Below, piece by piece: positions 55,241 to 64,000 of a stretch of DNA of 64,000 bases (within the stretch, counting starts at the first letter, position 1; the number at the start of each line of letters is the position of its first letter). The notes beneath the pieces are model-generated. The model did no database searches. It was not told where the DNA came from and saw only the letters and a program-made list of their open reading frames with translations. Position numbers and translations under genes: made by a program. Where the stretch lies: the NCBI RefSeq assembly GCF_902158555.1, contig NZ_CABGGS010000003.1, forward strand, positions 124,001 to 188,000, read 5' to 3'. The DNA comes from Klebsiella spallanzanii (GTDB lineage Bacteria > Pseudomonadota > Gammaproteobacteria > Enterobacterales > Enterobacteriaceae).

Positions 55241-56482
55241 TTATTTAAGCTGAGCGTTTTTATTTATCAGGCGGAAGATGAAGGCGAGCAGCAGCGCGGC
55301 AACGCTAAATGCGATACCGATAGGAAAGGCGCTGTGGTAACCGTGCGTAGCGGCAAACGTTGAGGCCATAATGGTTGGTCCGACGTATCCGGCGATAGCA
55401 AAGCCGCAAAACATGATGCCGAAGTTCACGCTGTTATGCTGGGCACCAAATTGATCGGCCGTAAAACCGGGGAAGACGCCCATAAAAGCGCCAAAGCAGA
55501 GGCCGATAATAGAGATGCCAACGTAAAACAGCACATCGTCGCCAATACCTGTGCAATAGAGGGCATAGAGGCCGGGAATCGAGAGAATACAGGCCAGCAT
55601 CAGGGTATTAATTCGGCCAATTTTGTCCGAAATAATGCCTGCCAGTATTCGCCCTAGCACGTTGAAAAGGGCGAGGATGGAAACGGCCAGGGTTGCTGCG
55701 CCGGTAGACATCCCGACCATGAGTTTTGCCAGCGGAGAGGCTAAAGAAATACACATCAGCCCGGCGACCGCGCCGCAGGTCAGCATGATGAGCATCAAAT
55801 AAAAGTTGAGGGTGGAGAGCATTTGACGCCAGTTTTTATTCCCTGACGATGTCCCGGTTCTCGCCTGTTGCGGCGGTTGCCAGCCATCCGGGATAAAGCC
55901 ATTTGGGCATTTATCGATGACAAACGCGCAGGCGCAGACGATAACGGCGAATACCAGCCCGATGATTTTAAAGGCCGATAAAATACCGGCCTGCGCGGTA
56001 ATTAGTGCGGCAACGGGCGGAATAATCACCGAACTGATGCCAAACAACGCGGTGGTGATACCCCCGACAAAACCGCGTTTATCCGGGAAGAATTTGATAG
56101 AAGTACTGATTGTCGCGCCGTACACCATACCTAAACCCAGCCCGGTCAGGATACCGTATGCCCAGATCAGGTGGCTGATTTGTGAAGCGAAGCCGCAGAG
56201 GATCATCCCGCCGCCAAACATTAAACCGCCAATAAAGATAACCAGCCTGGGGCCGAGCGTGTCGTTTATTTTCCCGCCAGCGATCATCGTAATGGGGCCA
56301 ACGGAGTTGCAGATAACAAAGACGATAGCCAGGTTGGCTGAGGTGATGTCGGCGTTGTGCAATTGGGAGAGGTACTCCGCCATAGGCGTGGCAAAAATGC
56401 TCCACGCATACATCGATCCGACGCACAGGTTGATAAAACAGCTGGCTATCAGGATCCGCCATCTTTTCCTTGAGTAATCCAT
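55241..56482 (-). CDS. OFA-family MFS transporter
   Basis: A 413-aa, 12-segment major facilitator of the oxalate:formate antiporter (OFA) family. N-terminal RWRILIASCFINLCVGSMYAWSIF is typical. These exchange or take up organic anions. It is the first gene of the - strand pair with the enoate-reductase-like enzyme, with PadR boxes upstream, so it probably imports the acid to be reduced or exchanges it for the reduced product. Confidence 0.88.
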   Translation of the reverse strand: MDYSRKRWRILIASCFINLCVGSMYAWSIFATPMAEYLSQLHNADITSANLAIVFVICNSVGPITMIAGGKINDTLGPRLVIFIGGLMFGGGMILCGFASQISHLIWAYGILTGLGLGMVYGATISTSIKFFPDKRGFVGGITTALFGISSVIIPPVAALITAQAGILSAFKIIGLVFAVIVCACAFVIDKCPNGFIPDGWQPPQQARTGTSSGNKNWRQMLSTLNFYLMLIMLTCGAVAGLMCISLASPLAKLMVGMSTGAATLAVSILALFNVLGRILAGIISDKIGRINTLMLACILSIPGLYALYCTGIGDDVLFYVGISIIGLCFGAFMGVFPGFTADQFGAQHNSVNFGIMFCGFAIAGYVGPTIMASTFAATHGYHSAFPIGIAFSVAALLLAFIFRLINKNAQLK

Positions 56483-56524
56483 TATTTATCCTCGATTAAT
56501 TTTTTCTATTCAGCAACAAAATCA

Positions 56525-56539
56525 ATGTTTTATTAACAT
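56525..56539. promoter_or_regulatory. PadR-like half site pair near the OFA start
   Basis: ATGT-N7-ACAT, palindromic as AATGTTTTATTAACATT, 43 bases before the transporter ATG. The spacer is one base shorter than the PadR consensus, so it is a weaker candidate. Confidence 0.4.
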
Positions 56540-56584
56540 TTGCTGGTTTTAAATGATCCTGATGAGACGCTAAACCACACAAAT

Positions 56585-56622
56585 AATCATGTCAATATTT
56601 ACATGTTTTATTTGACATGATT
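56585..56622. promoter_or_regulatory. Two overlapping PadR boxes
   Basis: ATGT-N8-ACAT occurs twice, at 56589-56604 and 56603-56618, the second starting two bases before the first ends. Both are within a perfect 10-bp inverted repeat (AATCATGTCA 56585-56594, TGACATGATT 56613-56622). ATGT-N8-ACAT is the reported consensus of phenolic-acid PadR regulators. The site is between the divergent padR-type and transporter genes. Confidence 0.75.
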
Positions 56623-56699
56623 GTTCAAGTGGGAATATGGCGAAAGAGGAGGGGTTACGCGTGGTATACTGCACGCAAAGAGACCATGGGTGAGGCGCA

Positions 56700-57242
56700 A
56701 TGAGAGTTTTAACTTATGCCATTCTTGGCTTACTTAACCGCGCGGCGATGACCGGCTACGATATCAGTAAGGCGTTTAATCATGAGCTGGCAAAGTTCTG
56801 GCACGCTAAACATAGCCAGATTTATGGCGAACTGAAGAGCATGTATAACGACGGGCTGGTGACTTACGATATTGAGATTAGCGGCGATATTCTGGAAAAG
56901 AAGAAGTACAGCATTACCGATAGCGGGCGGGATGAACTGCTTCGATGGCTGCATAAAGACGAGCCGATAGAAAAAACGGCGAAAGATGTTTTTCGGGTTC
57001 GCATGTATTTTTCCCACTATCTGGACTTAGACACACGCATCCATCTACTGGAAAACCAGCGCATACAGCATCTTGAACGGTTGAATATTTTACAAAAAAC
57101 CATGGAACAGTATCCGCAGGTACCGCCTCTTGAAAGCGACCGGTTTGGCGATTTTATTGTGCTTGAGGGGGCGATTTGCCGTCAGGAGAGCGTTCTGCGC
57201 TGGATTGATAAATGTATTGGCTATTGCCGTAGCGGCAAGTAA
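56700..57242 (+). CDS. PadR-family transcriptional regulator
   Basis: A 180-aa PadR regulator: N-terminal winged helix (LTYAILGLLNRAAMTGYDIS, residues ~3-22, wing YSITDSGRDEL) and a C-terminal helical dimerisation domain (Vir_act_alpha_C) with a conserved basic/acidic helix. PadR proteins repress phenolic-acid stress genes and are released by p-coumarate/ferulate-type compounds. It is divergent from the OFA/enoate-reductase operon with matching boxes between. Confidence 0.9.
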   Translation: MRVLTYAILGLLNRAAMTGYDISKAFNHELAKFWHAKHSQIYGELKSMYNDGLVTYDIEISGDILEKKKYSITDSGRDELLRWLHKDEPIEKTAKDVFRVRMYFSHYLDLDTRIHLLENQRIQHLERLNILQKTMEQYPQVPPLESDRFGDFIVLEGAICRQESVLRWIDKCIGYCRSGK

Positions 57243-57253
57243 AAGACAAAGGA

Positions 57254-57272
57254 CCTGCGCCAGCGGCGCAGG
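57254..57272 (-). terminator. Bidirectional terminator between padR-type gene and cfa
   Basis: CCTGCGCC/GGCGCAGG, 8-bp stem, three-base loop. On the - strand TCCTTTGTCTTTT follows, making it the cfa terminator. Confidence 0.75.
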
Positions 57273-57283
57273 TGGATGTACGA

Positions 57284-58432
57284 TTAACGAGCAACGCGCA
57301 GGCCGTGTTCGGCGCCGCGAGAAAAAACGACCTGCCAAAGCTGAATATCACGGGCGCGGAAAGCGCCAGCACAGGCATTCAGATAATAGACAAACATGCG
57401 TTTGAATCGATCCGAGTAGTTGTCGGCAATTTCCGGCCAGCTATTGAGGAAACGCTCATGCCAGGCCATTAGGGTGGTGTCATAGTCGGCGCCGAAATTG
57501 TGCCAGTCCTCCATAACAAAATGTGTTTCGCTGGCTTCGGCAATATGGCGCACCGACGGCAGGCAGCCGTTAGGGAAGATATATTTATTAATCCATGGGT
57601 CAACGCTGTGGTCGGTTTTTTTCGAGCCGATAGTATGTAGCAGGAAACGACCGTCGGGTTTTAAATTACGATCGACCACATCAAAATAGGTAGCGTAATT
57701 CTTGGGTCCGACGTGTTCGAACATACCGACGGAAACAATACGGTCGAAACTATCATGAAGATCGCGATAATCTTCGAGCAAAATGGTGACGTCCAGCCCG
57801 GCGCAACGCTGCTGGGCCATTTTCTGTTGTTCAGCAGAAATGGTCACACCCACAACGCTGACCTGGTAGTTTTTGGCCATATAGTAAGCCAGCCCACCCC
57901 AGCCGCAGCCGATATCCAGCACCCGCATACCGGGTTCAAGCTGGAGTTTGCGACAGATCAGATCTAATTTTGCTTGCTGCGCATCATCCAGATTCTGCGC
58001 GTCTTTCCAGTAGGCGCAGGAGTACTGCATAAAAGGGTCGAGCATACGGCTGAAGAGATCGTTACCTAAATCGTAATGCTCTTTACCGACAATCCAGGAT
58101 CTTTTTTTACTTTGCAGATTGAATAAGCGAGCGCTGGCAATACGCAGCGTATCTTTAAAATGGTGGGGAAGCTGATTTTCCAGACCAGCGCGTAAGACTT
58201 TATGGAAAAATATATCCAACCGCTCACAGTCCCACCAGCCGTCCATATAGCTCTCGCCTAACCCTAACGATCCTTCCTGCAAAACGCGCTTAAAAAAGAG
58301 CGGGTTTTTAATCCGCAGATCGGAGGGAGCGGAACCATTAATCTCGATGCCTGCACGGCCTAATAATTCAGCTGCAATTCGGTACCAATCATCATTTGGC
58401 ACACTTACTTCTTCTATACACGATGAACTCAT
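57284..58432 (-). CDS. cfa: Cyclopropane-fatty-acyl-phospholipid synthase
   Basis: A 382-aa SAM-dependent enzyme adding a methylene bridge to unsaturated membrane phospholipids in stationary phase and acid stress. Length equals E. coli Cfa. SAM motif VLDIGCGWGGLAYYMA (~residue 170) and the catalytic SCAYWKD region are visible. GGAGAAGCT precedes the ATG. Confidence 0.96.
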   Translation of the reverse strand: MSSSCIEEVSVPNDDWYRIAAELLGRAGIEINGSAPSDLRIKNPLFFKRVLQEGSLGLGESYMDGWWDCERLDIFFHKVLRAGLENQLPHHFKDTLRIASARLFNLQSKKRSWIVGKEHYDLGNDLFSRMLDPFMQYSCAYWKDAQNLDDAQQAKLDLICRKLQLEPGMRVLDIGCGWGGLAYYMAKNYQVSVVGVTISAEQQKMAQQRCAGLDVTILLEDYRDLHDSFDRIVSVGMFEHVGPKNYATYFDVVDRNLKPDGRFLLHTIGSKKTDHSVDPWINKYIFPNGCLPSVRHIAEASETHFVMEDWHNFGADYDTTLMAWHERFLNSWPEIADNYSDRFKRMFVYYLNACAGAFRARDIQLWQVVFSRGAEHGLRVAR

Positions 58433-58732
58433 AGCTTCTCCATCACGCCCAAGTGATCAGAACCTTAAAACAGCGTAGACGCTTTTTTGGCTTAGTGAGA
58501 AATCTCACGGATTATCCGTGAGGCTGCTATCCGACGTAGAACAGAGGAAGGGAGATAACCCTTGCCGAAAGGCCTTCCATGGTGAAACGGGATGCATCCT
58601 GCCCCCGTTAAGATTCGTTAAATATTCTATTTATGTGATGCCGGATCCAGTATAGGCCGCTAAAAACAGGCTTTCAATAAAAATATGTTAGCACGCTAAT
58701 TACTGGACCTTAACACCAATGAGTAGATTACC
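58433..58732. other. Long upstream region of cfa
   Basis: 300 bases between cfa and the ydhC gene, matching the long cfa leader of E. coli, where the proximal promoter depends on RpoS. AACGGG/CCCGTT (58586-58609) can form a hairpin around the GGATGCATCC palindrome. No ORF with a ribosome site was seen. Confidence 0.5.
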
Positions 58733-59917
58733 TTATGCGTGTGACGATTCTGTTGCCATTGTCGTCGCCCTATGCTGCATGCGATAGCCAATTCCGGCCA
58801 GCACAATAGAGATAAGCATCACGCTGGTGGTGGTCAACAGCGGGGTGGCTATCAGCGCGGAAACCACCAGGCTTGCGAGGAAGCACAGGCCAAGCTGTAA
58901 GGTATTTTGCAATGCTGCAGCGCGGCCGGTAGCCTGCGGGAACGGCTTCAGTGCCTGGGCGACGACAATCGGGTAAATACCGCCGTTCACGATAGCCATC
59001 GCGCAGAACGGAATCATCAGGCCGACAAGCGTGGCATTCTCCTGCAGGCCAACCAGCCAGGTGGCAGCCACGCTGACGGCAAAAATTGTCAGTAGCCAGG
59101 GGAGAATCTGCTGTCCCTGCCATTTCTGTAACGCCGCGCGGCAGCCGTAACCGCCCACCAGAAACGCGATAGTTTGCGGAACATAGCTCAGACCGATAAC
59201 GGTCGGACCGTAGCCCATCTCGTGAAGAATAAAAGGCGAACCCGTCAGCCATGCGAAAAAGCTGGCGGAGCAGGCGGCGTAAATCAGCACATTACCGCTA
59301 TATTCGCGCGAGCGTAGCAGCGTGAGGAACGTCCGCTTTTGCTGGGCGTTAACTACGGGTTTATTTGCCGGTTTCAGCCGCAGGGCCGGCAGCATCAGCA
59401 GCAGGGTAATCGCGAACAGGACGGCAAAAATAGCCTGCCATTCAAAATGGACCAGCAGCCAGCTGCCGAGCAGCGGCGCCAGTGCCGGAGATAAGCCCAC
59501 CAGGGGCATAATCGCGGCGAAAATTCGGTTGGTTTTTTGCGCGGGGTAGTAATCGGTAACCATTGCCTGCCAGGTCACCGCCGCAGCGCAAACCCCCAGA
59601 GCCTGGATAAAGCGCAGCGCCAGCATGAGCGTTGCATCGCGGACCCACAACATCCCCAGACAGCCGATAGCAAAGATAATCAGGCCGCTTAAGAGCACCG
59701 GTTTGCGTCCATAGCGATCGGAAACAGGGCCCCAGAACAGTTGCCCGATAGCAAAGCCCGCAAGGAACAGGCTCAGGCTGGCGCTGACGGAAGCCGCTGA
59801 CGTATTCAGATCCTGTTGCATAGCGGCGAATGCCGGAAGATACATATCGGTGGCCAGAAAACCGAGCACGCTGAGCCCGGCCAGCCAGACTAAAAATCCT
59901 TTCCCAGGTTGTTGCAT
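58733..59917 (-). CDS. punC: Bcr/CflA-family MFS transporter PunC (YdhC)
   Basis: A 394-aa DHA1 transporter equivalent in position and sequence to E. coli YdhC, reported as the purine nucleoside carrier PunC. Twelve hydrophobic segments; motif [17 protein letters not shown] between segments 2 and 3. It is divergent from the LysR gene that controls it in E. coli. Confidence 0.92.
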   Translation of the reverse strand: MQQPGKGFLVWLAGLSVLGFLATDMYLPAFAAMQQDLNTSAASVSASLSLFLAGFAIGQLFWGPVSDRYGRKPVLLSGLIIFAIGCLGMLWVRDATLMLALRFIQALGVCAAAVTWQAMVTDYYPAQKTNRIFAAIMPLVGLSPALAPLLGSWLLVHFEWQAIFAVLFAITLLLMLPALRLKPANKPVVNAQQKRTFLTLLRSREYSGNVLIYAACSASFFAWLTGSPFILHEMGYGPTVIGLSYVPQTIAFLVGGYGCRAALQKWQGQQILPWLLTIFAVSVAATWLVGLQENATLVGLMIPFCAMAIVNGGIYPIVVAQALKPFPQATGRAAALQNTLQLGLCFLASLVVSALIATPLLTTTSVMLISIVLAGIGYRMQHRATTMATESSHA

Positions 59918-60029
59918 AAAATTCTCTTTTTATTGATGCAGGTACGATGCCGCAGAGTGTAGGGAGTGCATTCGCGCTTGTGAAACGCTAATATTTGTCA
60001 GATGAATTCAAAAATTTTGCAGGCAGAAA

Positions 60030-60941
60030 ATGTGGTCTGAATACTCGCTTGAAGTTGTTGATGCTGTCGCCCGCAACGGTAGTTTTAGCGCCGCGGCGCA
60101 GGAGTTGCACCGCGTGCCGTCGGCGGTCAGCTATACCGTGCGTCAGCTGGAAGAGTGGCTGGCGGTGCCTCTCTTTGAGCGCCGCCATCGCGATGTGGAA
60201 TTAACGCCTGCCGGAGTCTGGTTTTTACAGGAAGGACGGTCTGTTATCAAAAAAATGCAGATCACCCGTCAGCAGTGCCAGCAGATAGCCAACGGTTGGC
60301 GCGGACAGCTTTCCATCGCGGTTGATAACATCGTCAAGCCAACGCGTATGCGGCAAATGATCGTTGATTTCTATCGTCATTTTGATGACGTTGAGCTAAT
60401 TGTTTTTCAGGAGGTCTTTAACGGCGTCTGGGATGCGCTGGCCGATGGTCGCGTGGAGTTAGCTATCGGCGCGACGCGATCGATTCCGGTTGGGGGACGC
60501 TATGCGTTTCGCGATATGGGCATGCTGAGCTGGGACTGCGTTGTGGCGAGCCATCATCCGCTGGCAAAAATGGCCGGCCCGCTAAGCGACGATGTATTGC
60601 GCAACTGGCCGTCGCTGGTCAGGGAGGATACGTCACGTTCGCTACCGAAGCGAACCACCTGGCTGCTGGATAACCAGAAGAGGGTGGTTGTGCCGGATTG
60701 GGACGCCTCTGCAACGTGCCTTTCCGCCGGGCTGTGCGTCGGTATGGTGCCGGGGCATTTAGCGCGCCCGTGGCTTGATAGCGGTGAATGGACGGCTCTG
60801 GAGCTGGAGAACCCTTTCCCGGACGCCGCCTGCTGCCTGACGTGGCAGCAAAGCGATGCCTCTCCGGCGCTGTTATGGCTGCTGGATTATCTGGGCGACA
60901 GCGAGACGCTAAATCGGGAGTGGCTGCGGGCGCCGGAATAA
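60030..60941 (+). CDS. punR: LysR-family regulator PunR (YdhB)
   Basis: A 303-aa LysR protein: N-terminal helix-turn-helix (SFSAAAQELHRVPSAVSYTVRQLE, in part) and a substrate-binding domain. E. coli YdhB, renamed PunR, activates punC in response to adenosine/inosine. Gene order and divergent layout are conserved. The stop is 18 bases from the purR stop (convergent). Confidence 0.92.
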   Translation: MWSEYSLEVVDAVARNGSFSAAAQELHRVPSAVSYTVRQLEEWLAVPLFERRHRDVELTPAGVWFLQEGRSVIKKMQITRQQCQQIANGWRGQLSIAVDNIVKPTRMRQMIVDFYRHFDDVELIVFQEVFNGVWDALADGRVELAIGATRSIPVGGRYAFRDMGMLSWDCVVASHHPLAKMAGPLSDDVLRNWPSLVREDTSRSLPKRTTWLLDNQKRVVVPDWDASATCLSAGLCVGMVPGHLARPWLDSGEWTALELENPFPDAACCLTWQQSDASPALLWLLDYLGDSETLNREWLRAPE

Positions 60942-60959
60942 CCGACGCCGCAAAGAAGA

Positions 60960-61985
60960 CTAACGGCGATAATCGACAAACGGGCCGTCGGCCACAGAGC
61001 GACGCTCGACCAGACGCGGGTGAACCTCAATCGACTGAGAGACTTCACGCTTATTGACGATGCGGTCCAGCAACATGTTGAAGGCCGCTTCGCCCAGCGA
61101 GTCTTTCGGCTGATGGATAGTGGTCAGCGCCGGGCTAAAGTAGCGGGCGTTGCGCACATTATCATAACCGATCAGCGAAATGTCCTGCGGTACGCGCAGA
61201 CCCATTTCATCCGCTGCGCAAATTGCGCCCATCGCCATAATATCCCCGCCGCAGAAAATCGCCGTCGGGCGGTGGTGCTGGCCGAGAATCTGCTGCATTG
61301 CGCGGTAGCCGGATTCTGGCTCAAAATCACCCTGGACAATCCAGTTTTCTGGCACATTAACCTGCGCCTCTTCCATGGCTTTCATAAAACCTGCCAGTCG
61401 GCCAGCGCCGGTATTGCGCTCCAGAGGTCCTGGGATCACGCCGATATCGCGATGGCCGCGCTCAACAAGGTAGCGTCCGGCAATATAGCCGCCTTCAAAG
61501 GCATTATCGATAACCGCGTCGGTAAAATCGGCTTTTGCTTCACCCCAGTCCATCACCACCATGGGGATATGGCGATACTCCTCCAGCATGCTCAACACGG
61601 ATTCCGGATATTCAGAACACATCACCAGCAGGCCGTCTACGCGTTTCTGTGCCATCATTGACAGGTAAGCGCGCTGTTTCTCAGGGTCATTCCACGCGTT
61701 GCCGAGGATCAGCGTGTAGCCCTTCTGGAAGCAGCTCTTCTCGACGGATTCGATAATTTCGGCGAAATAGGCGGCTTCGCTACTGGTTGCCAGCAAACCA
61801 ATAGATTTGGTGTGATTCACTTTCAGGCTACGGGCAACGGCGCTGGGGGAGTAGTGCAGTTCTTTGATTGCCGCCCATACTGCATTACGCGTCTCTTCCG
61901 CAACGAAACGCGTTTTGTTAATTACATGTGATACCGTTGTAGTGGAAACGTTTGCGCGCTTCGCTACATCTTTAATAGTTGCCAT
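60960..61985 (-). CDS. purR: Purine repressor PurR
   Basis: A 341-aa LacI-family repressor using hypoxanthine or guanine as corepressor. [20 protein letters not shown] with hinge [12 protein letters not shown] is as in E. coli PurR (341 aa). Two operator-like sites, one upstream and one inside the coding region, match the known autoregulation. Confidence 0.97.
   Translation of the reverse strand: MATIKDVAKRANVSTTTVSHVINKTRFVAEETRNAVWAAIKELHYSPSAVARSLKVNHTKSIGLLATSSEAAYFAEIIESVEKSCFQKGYTLILGNAWNDPEKQRAYLSMMAQKRVDGLLVMCSEYPESVLSMLEEYRHIPMVVMDWGEAKADFTDAVIDNAFEGGYIAGRYLVERGHRDIGVIPGPLERNTGAGRLAGFMKAMEEAQVNVPENWIVQGDFEPESGYRAMQQILGQHHRPTAIFCGGDIMAMGAICAADEMGLRVPQDISLIGYDNVRNARYFSPALTTIHQPKDSLGEAAFNMLLDRIVNKREVSQSIEVHPRLVERRSVADGPFVDYRR
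61942..61957. promoter_or_regulatory. PurR operator within the purR coding region
   Basis: GTGGAAACGTTTGCGC has the invariant AAACGTTT core and right half GCGC of the PurR consensus ACGCAAACGTTTGCGT. It corresponds to the second purR operator of E. coli. Confidence 0.75.
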
Positions 61986-62028
61986 TACTTCTCACTCCAG
62001 ACCTTGACCTGATCGTCTGTTTATCGGT

Positions 62029-62044
62029 ACGTAAACGTTTGCCT
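62029..62044. promoter_or_regulatory. PurR operator upstream of purR
   Basis: ACGTAAACGTTTGCCT matches 14 of 16 bases of the PurR consensus, 44 bases before the ATG. Confidence 0.85.
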
Positions 62045-62280
62045 GTACACACCCTGACGCCAAAATTCATCATGGCATCACGTCGGGAAAACGACACAGA
62101 ACGACAGGAAGGGGTCAATGGCCGATACGCTTTCAAATTAGCGTGGGATTTTGTCCGATCTTGGGGCAAAGGGGAAGAGCAAAAATGTGCATCACTCTAA
62201 ATCTCAGAAGATTTTTACGCTATTCTATGCAAAAATGAGCAAGCTCACTTTTCATGTGGGGATAAATAGGGGGAAAATTG

Positions 62281-62370
62281 ATGGATACAAATTTAAAGTT
62301 TTCGCTGACAACAACGATTATTGCTCTGGGTTTGATTGTCGCCGCAAGTCTGACCGCAGTACTGCACTAA
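62281..62370 (+). CDS. ynhF: Small membrane protein YnhF
   Basis: A 29-aa single-segment membrane protein. It begins MDTNLKFSLTTTIIALG and ends LTAVLH; E. coli YnhF is also 29 aa and sits between purR and ydhP. Stress-inducible in E. coli. GGGGGAAAATTG lies before the ATG. Function is unknown. Confidence 0.92.
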   Translation: MDTNLKFSLTTTIIALGLIVAASLTAVLH

Positions 62371-62379
62371 TTTTGTTAG

Positions 62380-62410
62380 AAGGGAGAGGCCTCTCTCCCT
62401 TTTCCTCTTT
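62380..62410 (+). terminator. Intrinsic terminator of ynhF
   Basis: AAGGGAGAG/CTCTCCCTT stem, four-base loop, then TTCCTCTTT. Confidence 0.85.
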
Positions 62411-62534
62411 CATTATTACCAATTTCGCAAAAATCTTTTGCCATTTCGTTTACTTTTGTTTTTCTGTGATTGATGTCATGCTTTTGACTTCTGATGAAAT
62501 GTCGCCGATCAAGGCGGCCTGATGGAGTTCTTGC

Positions 62535-63701
62535 ATGAAAATCAACTTTCCCCTGCTAGCTCTGGCGATCGGTGCCTTTGGTATTGGTACGACCGAGTTC
62601 TCCCCAATGGGGCTATTACCGGTTATCGCTAAAGGCGTGGATGTTTCAATTCCGGCGGCGGGAATGCTTATTAGCGCCTACGCAATCGGCGTAATGGTCG
62701 GTGCGCCGCTGATGACCTTGCTGCTCTCCCACCGCGCGCGCAGAAATGCGCTGATTTTTCTGATGGCGATTTTTACCCTTGGTAACGTGCTCTCCTCCAT
62801 TGCGCCGGATTACACCACGCTGCTGCTGTCGCGCATTATCACCAGTCTTAACCATGGCGCTTTCTTCGGCTTAGGCTCCGTGGTGGCGGCGAGCGTGGTA
62901 CCGAAACATAAGCAGGCCAGCGCCGTAGCGACGATGTTTATGGGGCTGACGATTGCTAATATCGGCGGCGTTCCCGCTGCGACCTGGCTGGGTGAGACTA
63001 TCGGCTGGCGCATGTCGTTCCTTGCCACGGCGGGGCTGGGCGTCGTGGCGATGATCGGCCTGTGGTTTTCCCTGCCGAAAGGCAGCGTCGGTGAACGTCC
63101 GAACGTAAAGCAGGAACTTTCGGTGCTGATGCGTCCGCAGGTACTGTCGGCGCTGCTGACAACCGTGCTTGGGGCAGGGGCGATGTTCACGCTTTATACC
63201 TATATTTCACCGGTTCTGCATACCATCACCCACGCATCACCGCTGTTTGTGACCGCGATGCTGGTGTTGATTGGCGTGGGCTTCTCATTGGGTAACTACC
63301 TTGGCGGTAAGTTTGCCGACCGTTCCGTCTCCGGAACCCTGAAGGGCTTTCTGCTGCTGTTAATGGCCATTATGCTGGCTATCCCGCTGCTGGCTCAGTC
63401 GCAGCTCGGTGCGGCTATCAGCATGGTTGTCTGGGGGGCTGCGACCTTTGCGGTGGTTCCACCTCTGCAGATGCGCGTGATGCGCGTGGCTCATGAGGCG
63501 CCGGGGCTGTCATCATCGGTGAATATCGGCGCTTTCAACCTTGGGAATGCCCTGGGTGCGGCTGCAGGCGGTGCGGTGATTTCTGGCGGGCTGGGATATG
63601 CGTTTGTGCCGGTGATGGGAGCGATTATCGCGGGTGTGGCGCTACTGCTGGTACTGTTTAGCGGCCGGGCGCAACCGGAAGAAGCGTTAGCCAATAGCTA
63701 A
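62535..63701 (+). CDS. ydhP: MFS transporter YdhP
   Basis: A 388-aa DHA1-type transporter with twelve segments, corresponding to E. coli YdhP in sequence and location. Motif GTTEFSPMGLLPVIAKGVDVS near the N-terminus matches arabinose-efflux-like members. The exported substrate is unknown. TGGAG upstream of the ATG at suitable distance. Confidence 0.92.
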   Translation: MKINFPLLALAIGAFGIGTTEFSPMGLLPVIAKGVDVSIPAAGMLISAYAIGVMVGAPLMTLLLSHRARRNALIFLMAIFTLGNVLSSIAPDYTTLLLSRIITSLNHGAFFGLGSVVAASVVPKHKQASAVATMFMGLTIANIGGVPAATWLGETIGWRMSFLATAGLGVVAMIGLWFSLPKGSVGERPNVKQELSVLMRPQVLSALLTTVLGAGAMFTLYTYISPVLHTITHASPLFVTAMLVLIGVGFSLGNYLGGKFADRSVSGTLKGFLLLLMAIMLAIPLLAQSQLGAAISMVVWGAATFAVVPPLQMRVMRVAHEAPGLSSSVNIGAFNLGNALGAAAGGAVISGGLGYAFVPVMGAIIAGVALLLVLFSGRAQPEEALANS

Positions 63702-63721
63702 TCTCGCGTGAAGTGAAATAA

Positions 63722-63747
63722 CCGCAGAAGGAGCAATTCTTCTGCGG
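63722..63747. terminator. Bidirectional terminator between ydhP and sodB
   Basis: CCGCAGAAG/CTTCTGCGG stem; T-rich on both sides (TTTGCTTTT on +). Confidence 0.85.
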
Positions 63748-63754
63748 TTTGCTT

Positions 63755-64000
63755 TTATGCTGCCAGGTTAGCCGCAACAAACTTCCAGTTCACCAGCGCC
63801 CAGAAATGTTCCAGATAGTTCGGACGGGCGTTACGGTAGTCGATGTAATAAGCGTGTTCCCAGACATCCACGGTCAGCAGCGGAGTGGCGTCGCTGGTTA
63901 GCGGCGTTCCTGCGTTGCTGGTGGAGACAATAGCCAGGCTACCGTCGGCGTTTTTCACAAGCCAGGTCCAGCCCGCGCCGAAGTTTTTTACTGCCGCATC
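63755..64000 (-). CDS. sodB: Iron superoxide dismutase (C-terminal part)
   Basis: The last 81 residues of SodB; the frame stays open to the right edge and continues upstream of the apparent start at 63958. The segment has the [15 protein letters not shown] stretch carrying the Asp and His iron ligands and ends FVAANLAA. It converts superoxide to H2O2 in the cytoplasm. Confidence 0.95.
   Translation of the reverse strand, partial: DAAVKNFGAGWTWLVKNADGSLAIVSTSNAGTPLTSDATPLLTVDVWEHAYYIDYRNARPNYLEHFWALVNWKFVAANLAA

Overview
The window is chromosomal DNA of an enteric gammaproteobacterium. The last ~14 kb (three Val tRNAs, mdtK, ribE, cfa, ydhC/punC, ydhB/punR, purR, ynhF, ydhP, sodB) follows the Escherichia coli gene order. 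The first ~50 kb is accessory metabolism that resembles Klebsiella/Raoultella more than E. coli: several PTS loci, a PQQ-dependent dehydrogenase, REP-type elements of the 'GTAGCCCGG' kind and a chromosomal CAT. I cannot fix the species from the sequence alone.

Layout. (1) 1-7354 +: a FetMP-type iron uptake operon, with an FTR1 permease cut by the window edge, P19, a DUF2318 membrane protein, two MacB-type permeases, an ATPase and a lipoprotein thioredoxin. (2) 7464-22666: a carbohydrate locus with two fructose-type PTS, each with its own HPr-EI-IIA fusion, flanking a + strand operon of HAD phosphatase, transketolase and PHP phosphatase. Transaldolase and a GatZ/KbaZ-family protein close the first PTS operon, and an AraC regulator sits inside the second. 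The two PTS operons share an aligned control region (two boxes 20 bp apart plus a CRP site). (3) 23018-26629: cspH, a zinc ribbon, a Cof-type phosphatase, and a GntR regulator next to a deoC-like aldolase with shared operator motifs. (4) 26848-32697: a sulfur/amino-acid degradation cluster (CRP site, 13-codon leader ORF, gamma-lyase-type PLP enzyme, NhaC carrier, RidA, D-cysteine desulfhydrase-like enzyme) convergent with cyuA. (5) 32986-43687: mixed single genes, including a 46-aa acidic peptide, a PQQ dehydrogenase, a decayed DUF1543 gene, GFA + CAT, VOC, DeoR, LysE, carbonic anhydrase, an SDR, a YdeI-like protein with a 49-aa charged protein, and a flavoprotein. (6) 43822-49629 -: an alpha-glucoside-type operon (LacI, GH13, PTS IIBC, LamB/ScrY porin) with two LacI-like operators. 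(7) 49786-64000: a PfpI protein, then the conserved core, interrupted between ribE and cfa by a three-gene module (enoate-reductase-like flavoenzyme, OFA transporter, PadR) with two overlapping PadR boxes.

How the parts work together. The best candidate for an undescribed system is region 2. It carries its own phosphoryl relay for two ketose-type permeases, together with transaldolase, transketolase, a sugar-phosphate aldolase/epimerase-family protein and two phosphatases, all next to one AraC regulator and CRP sites. This suggests a self-contained route from an unusual ketose into the non-oxidative pentose phosphate pathway. The substrate cannot be read from the sequence. Regions 4 and 7 are smaller systems with readable regulatory logic.
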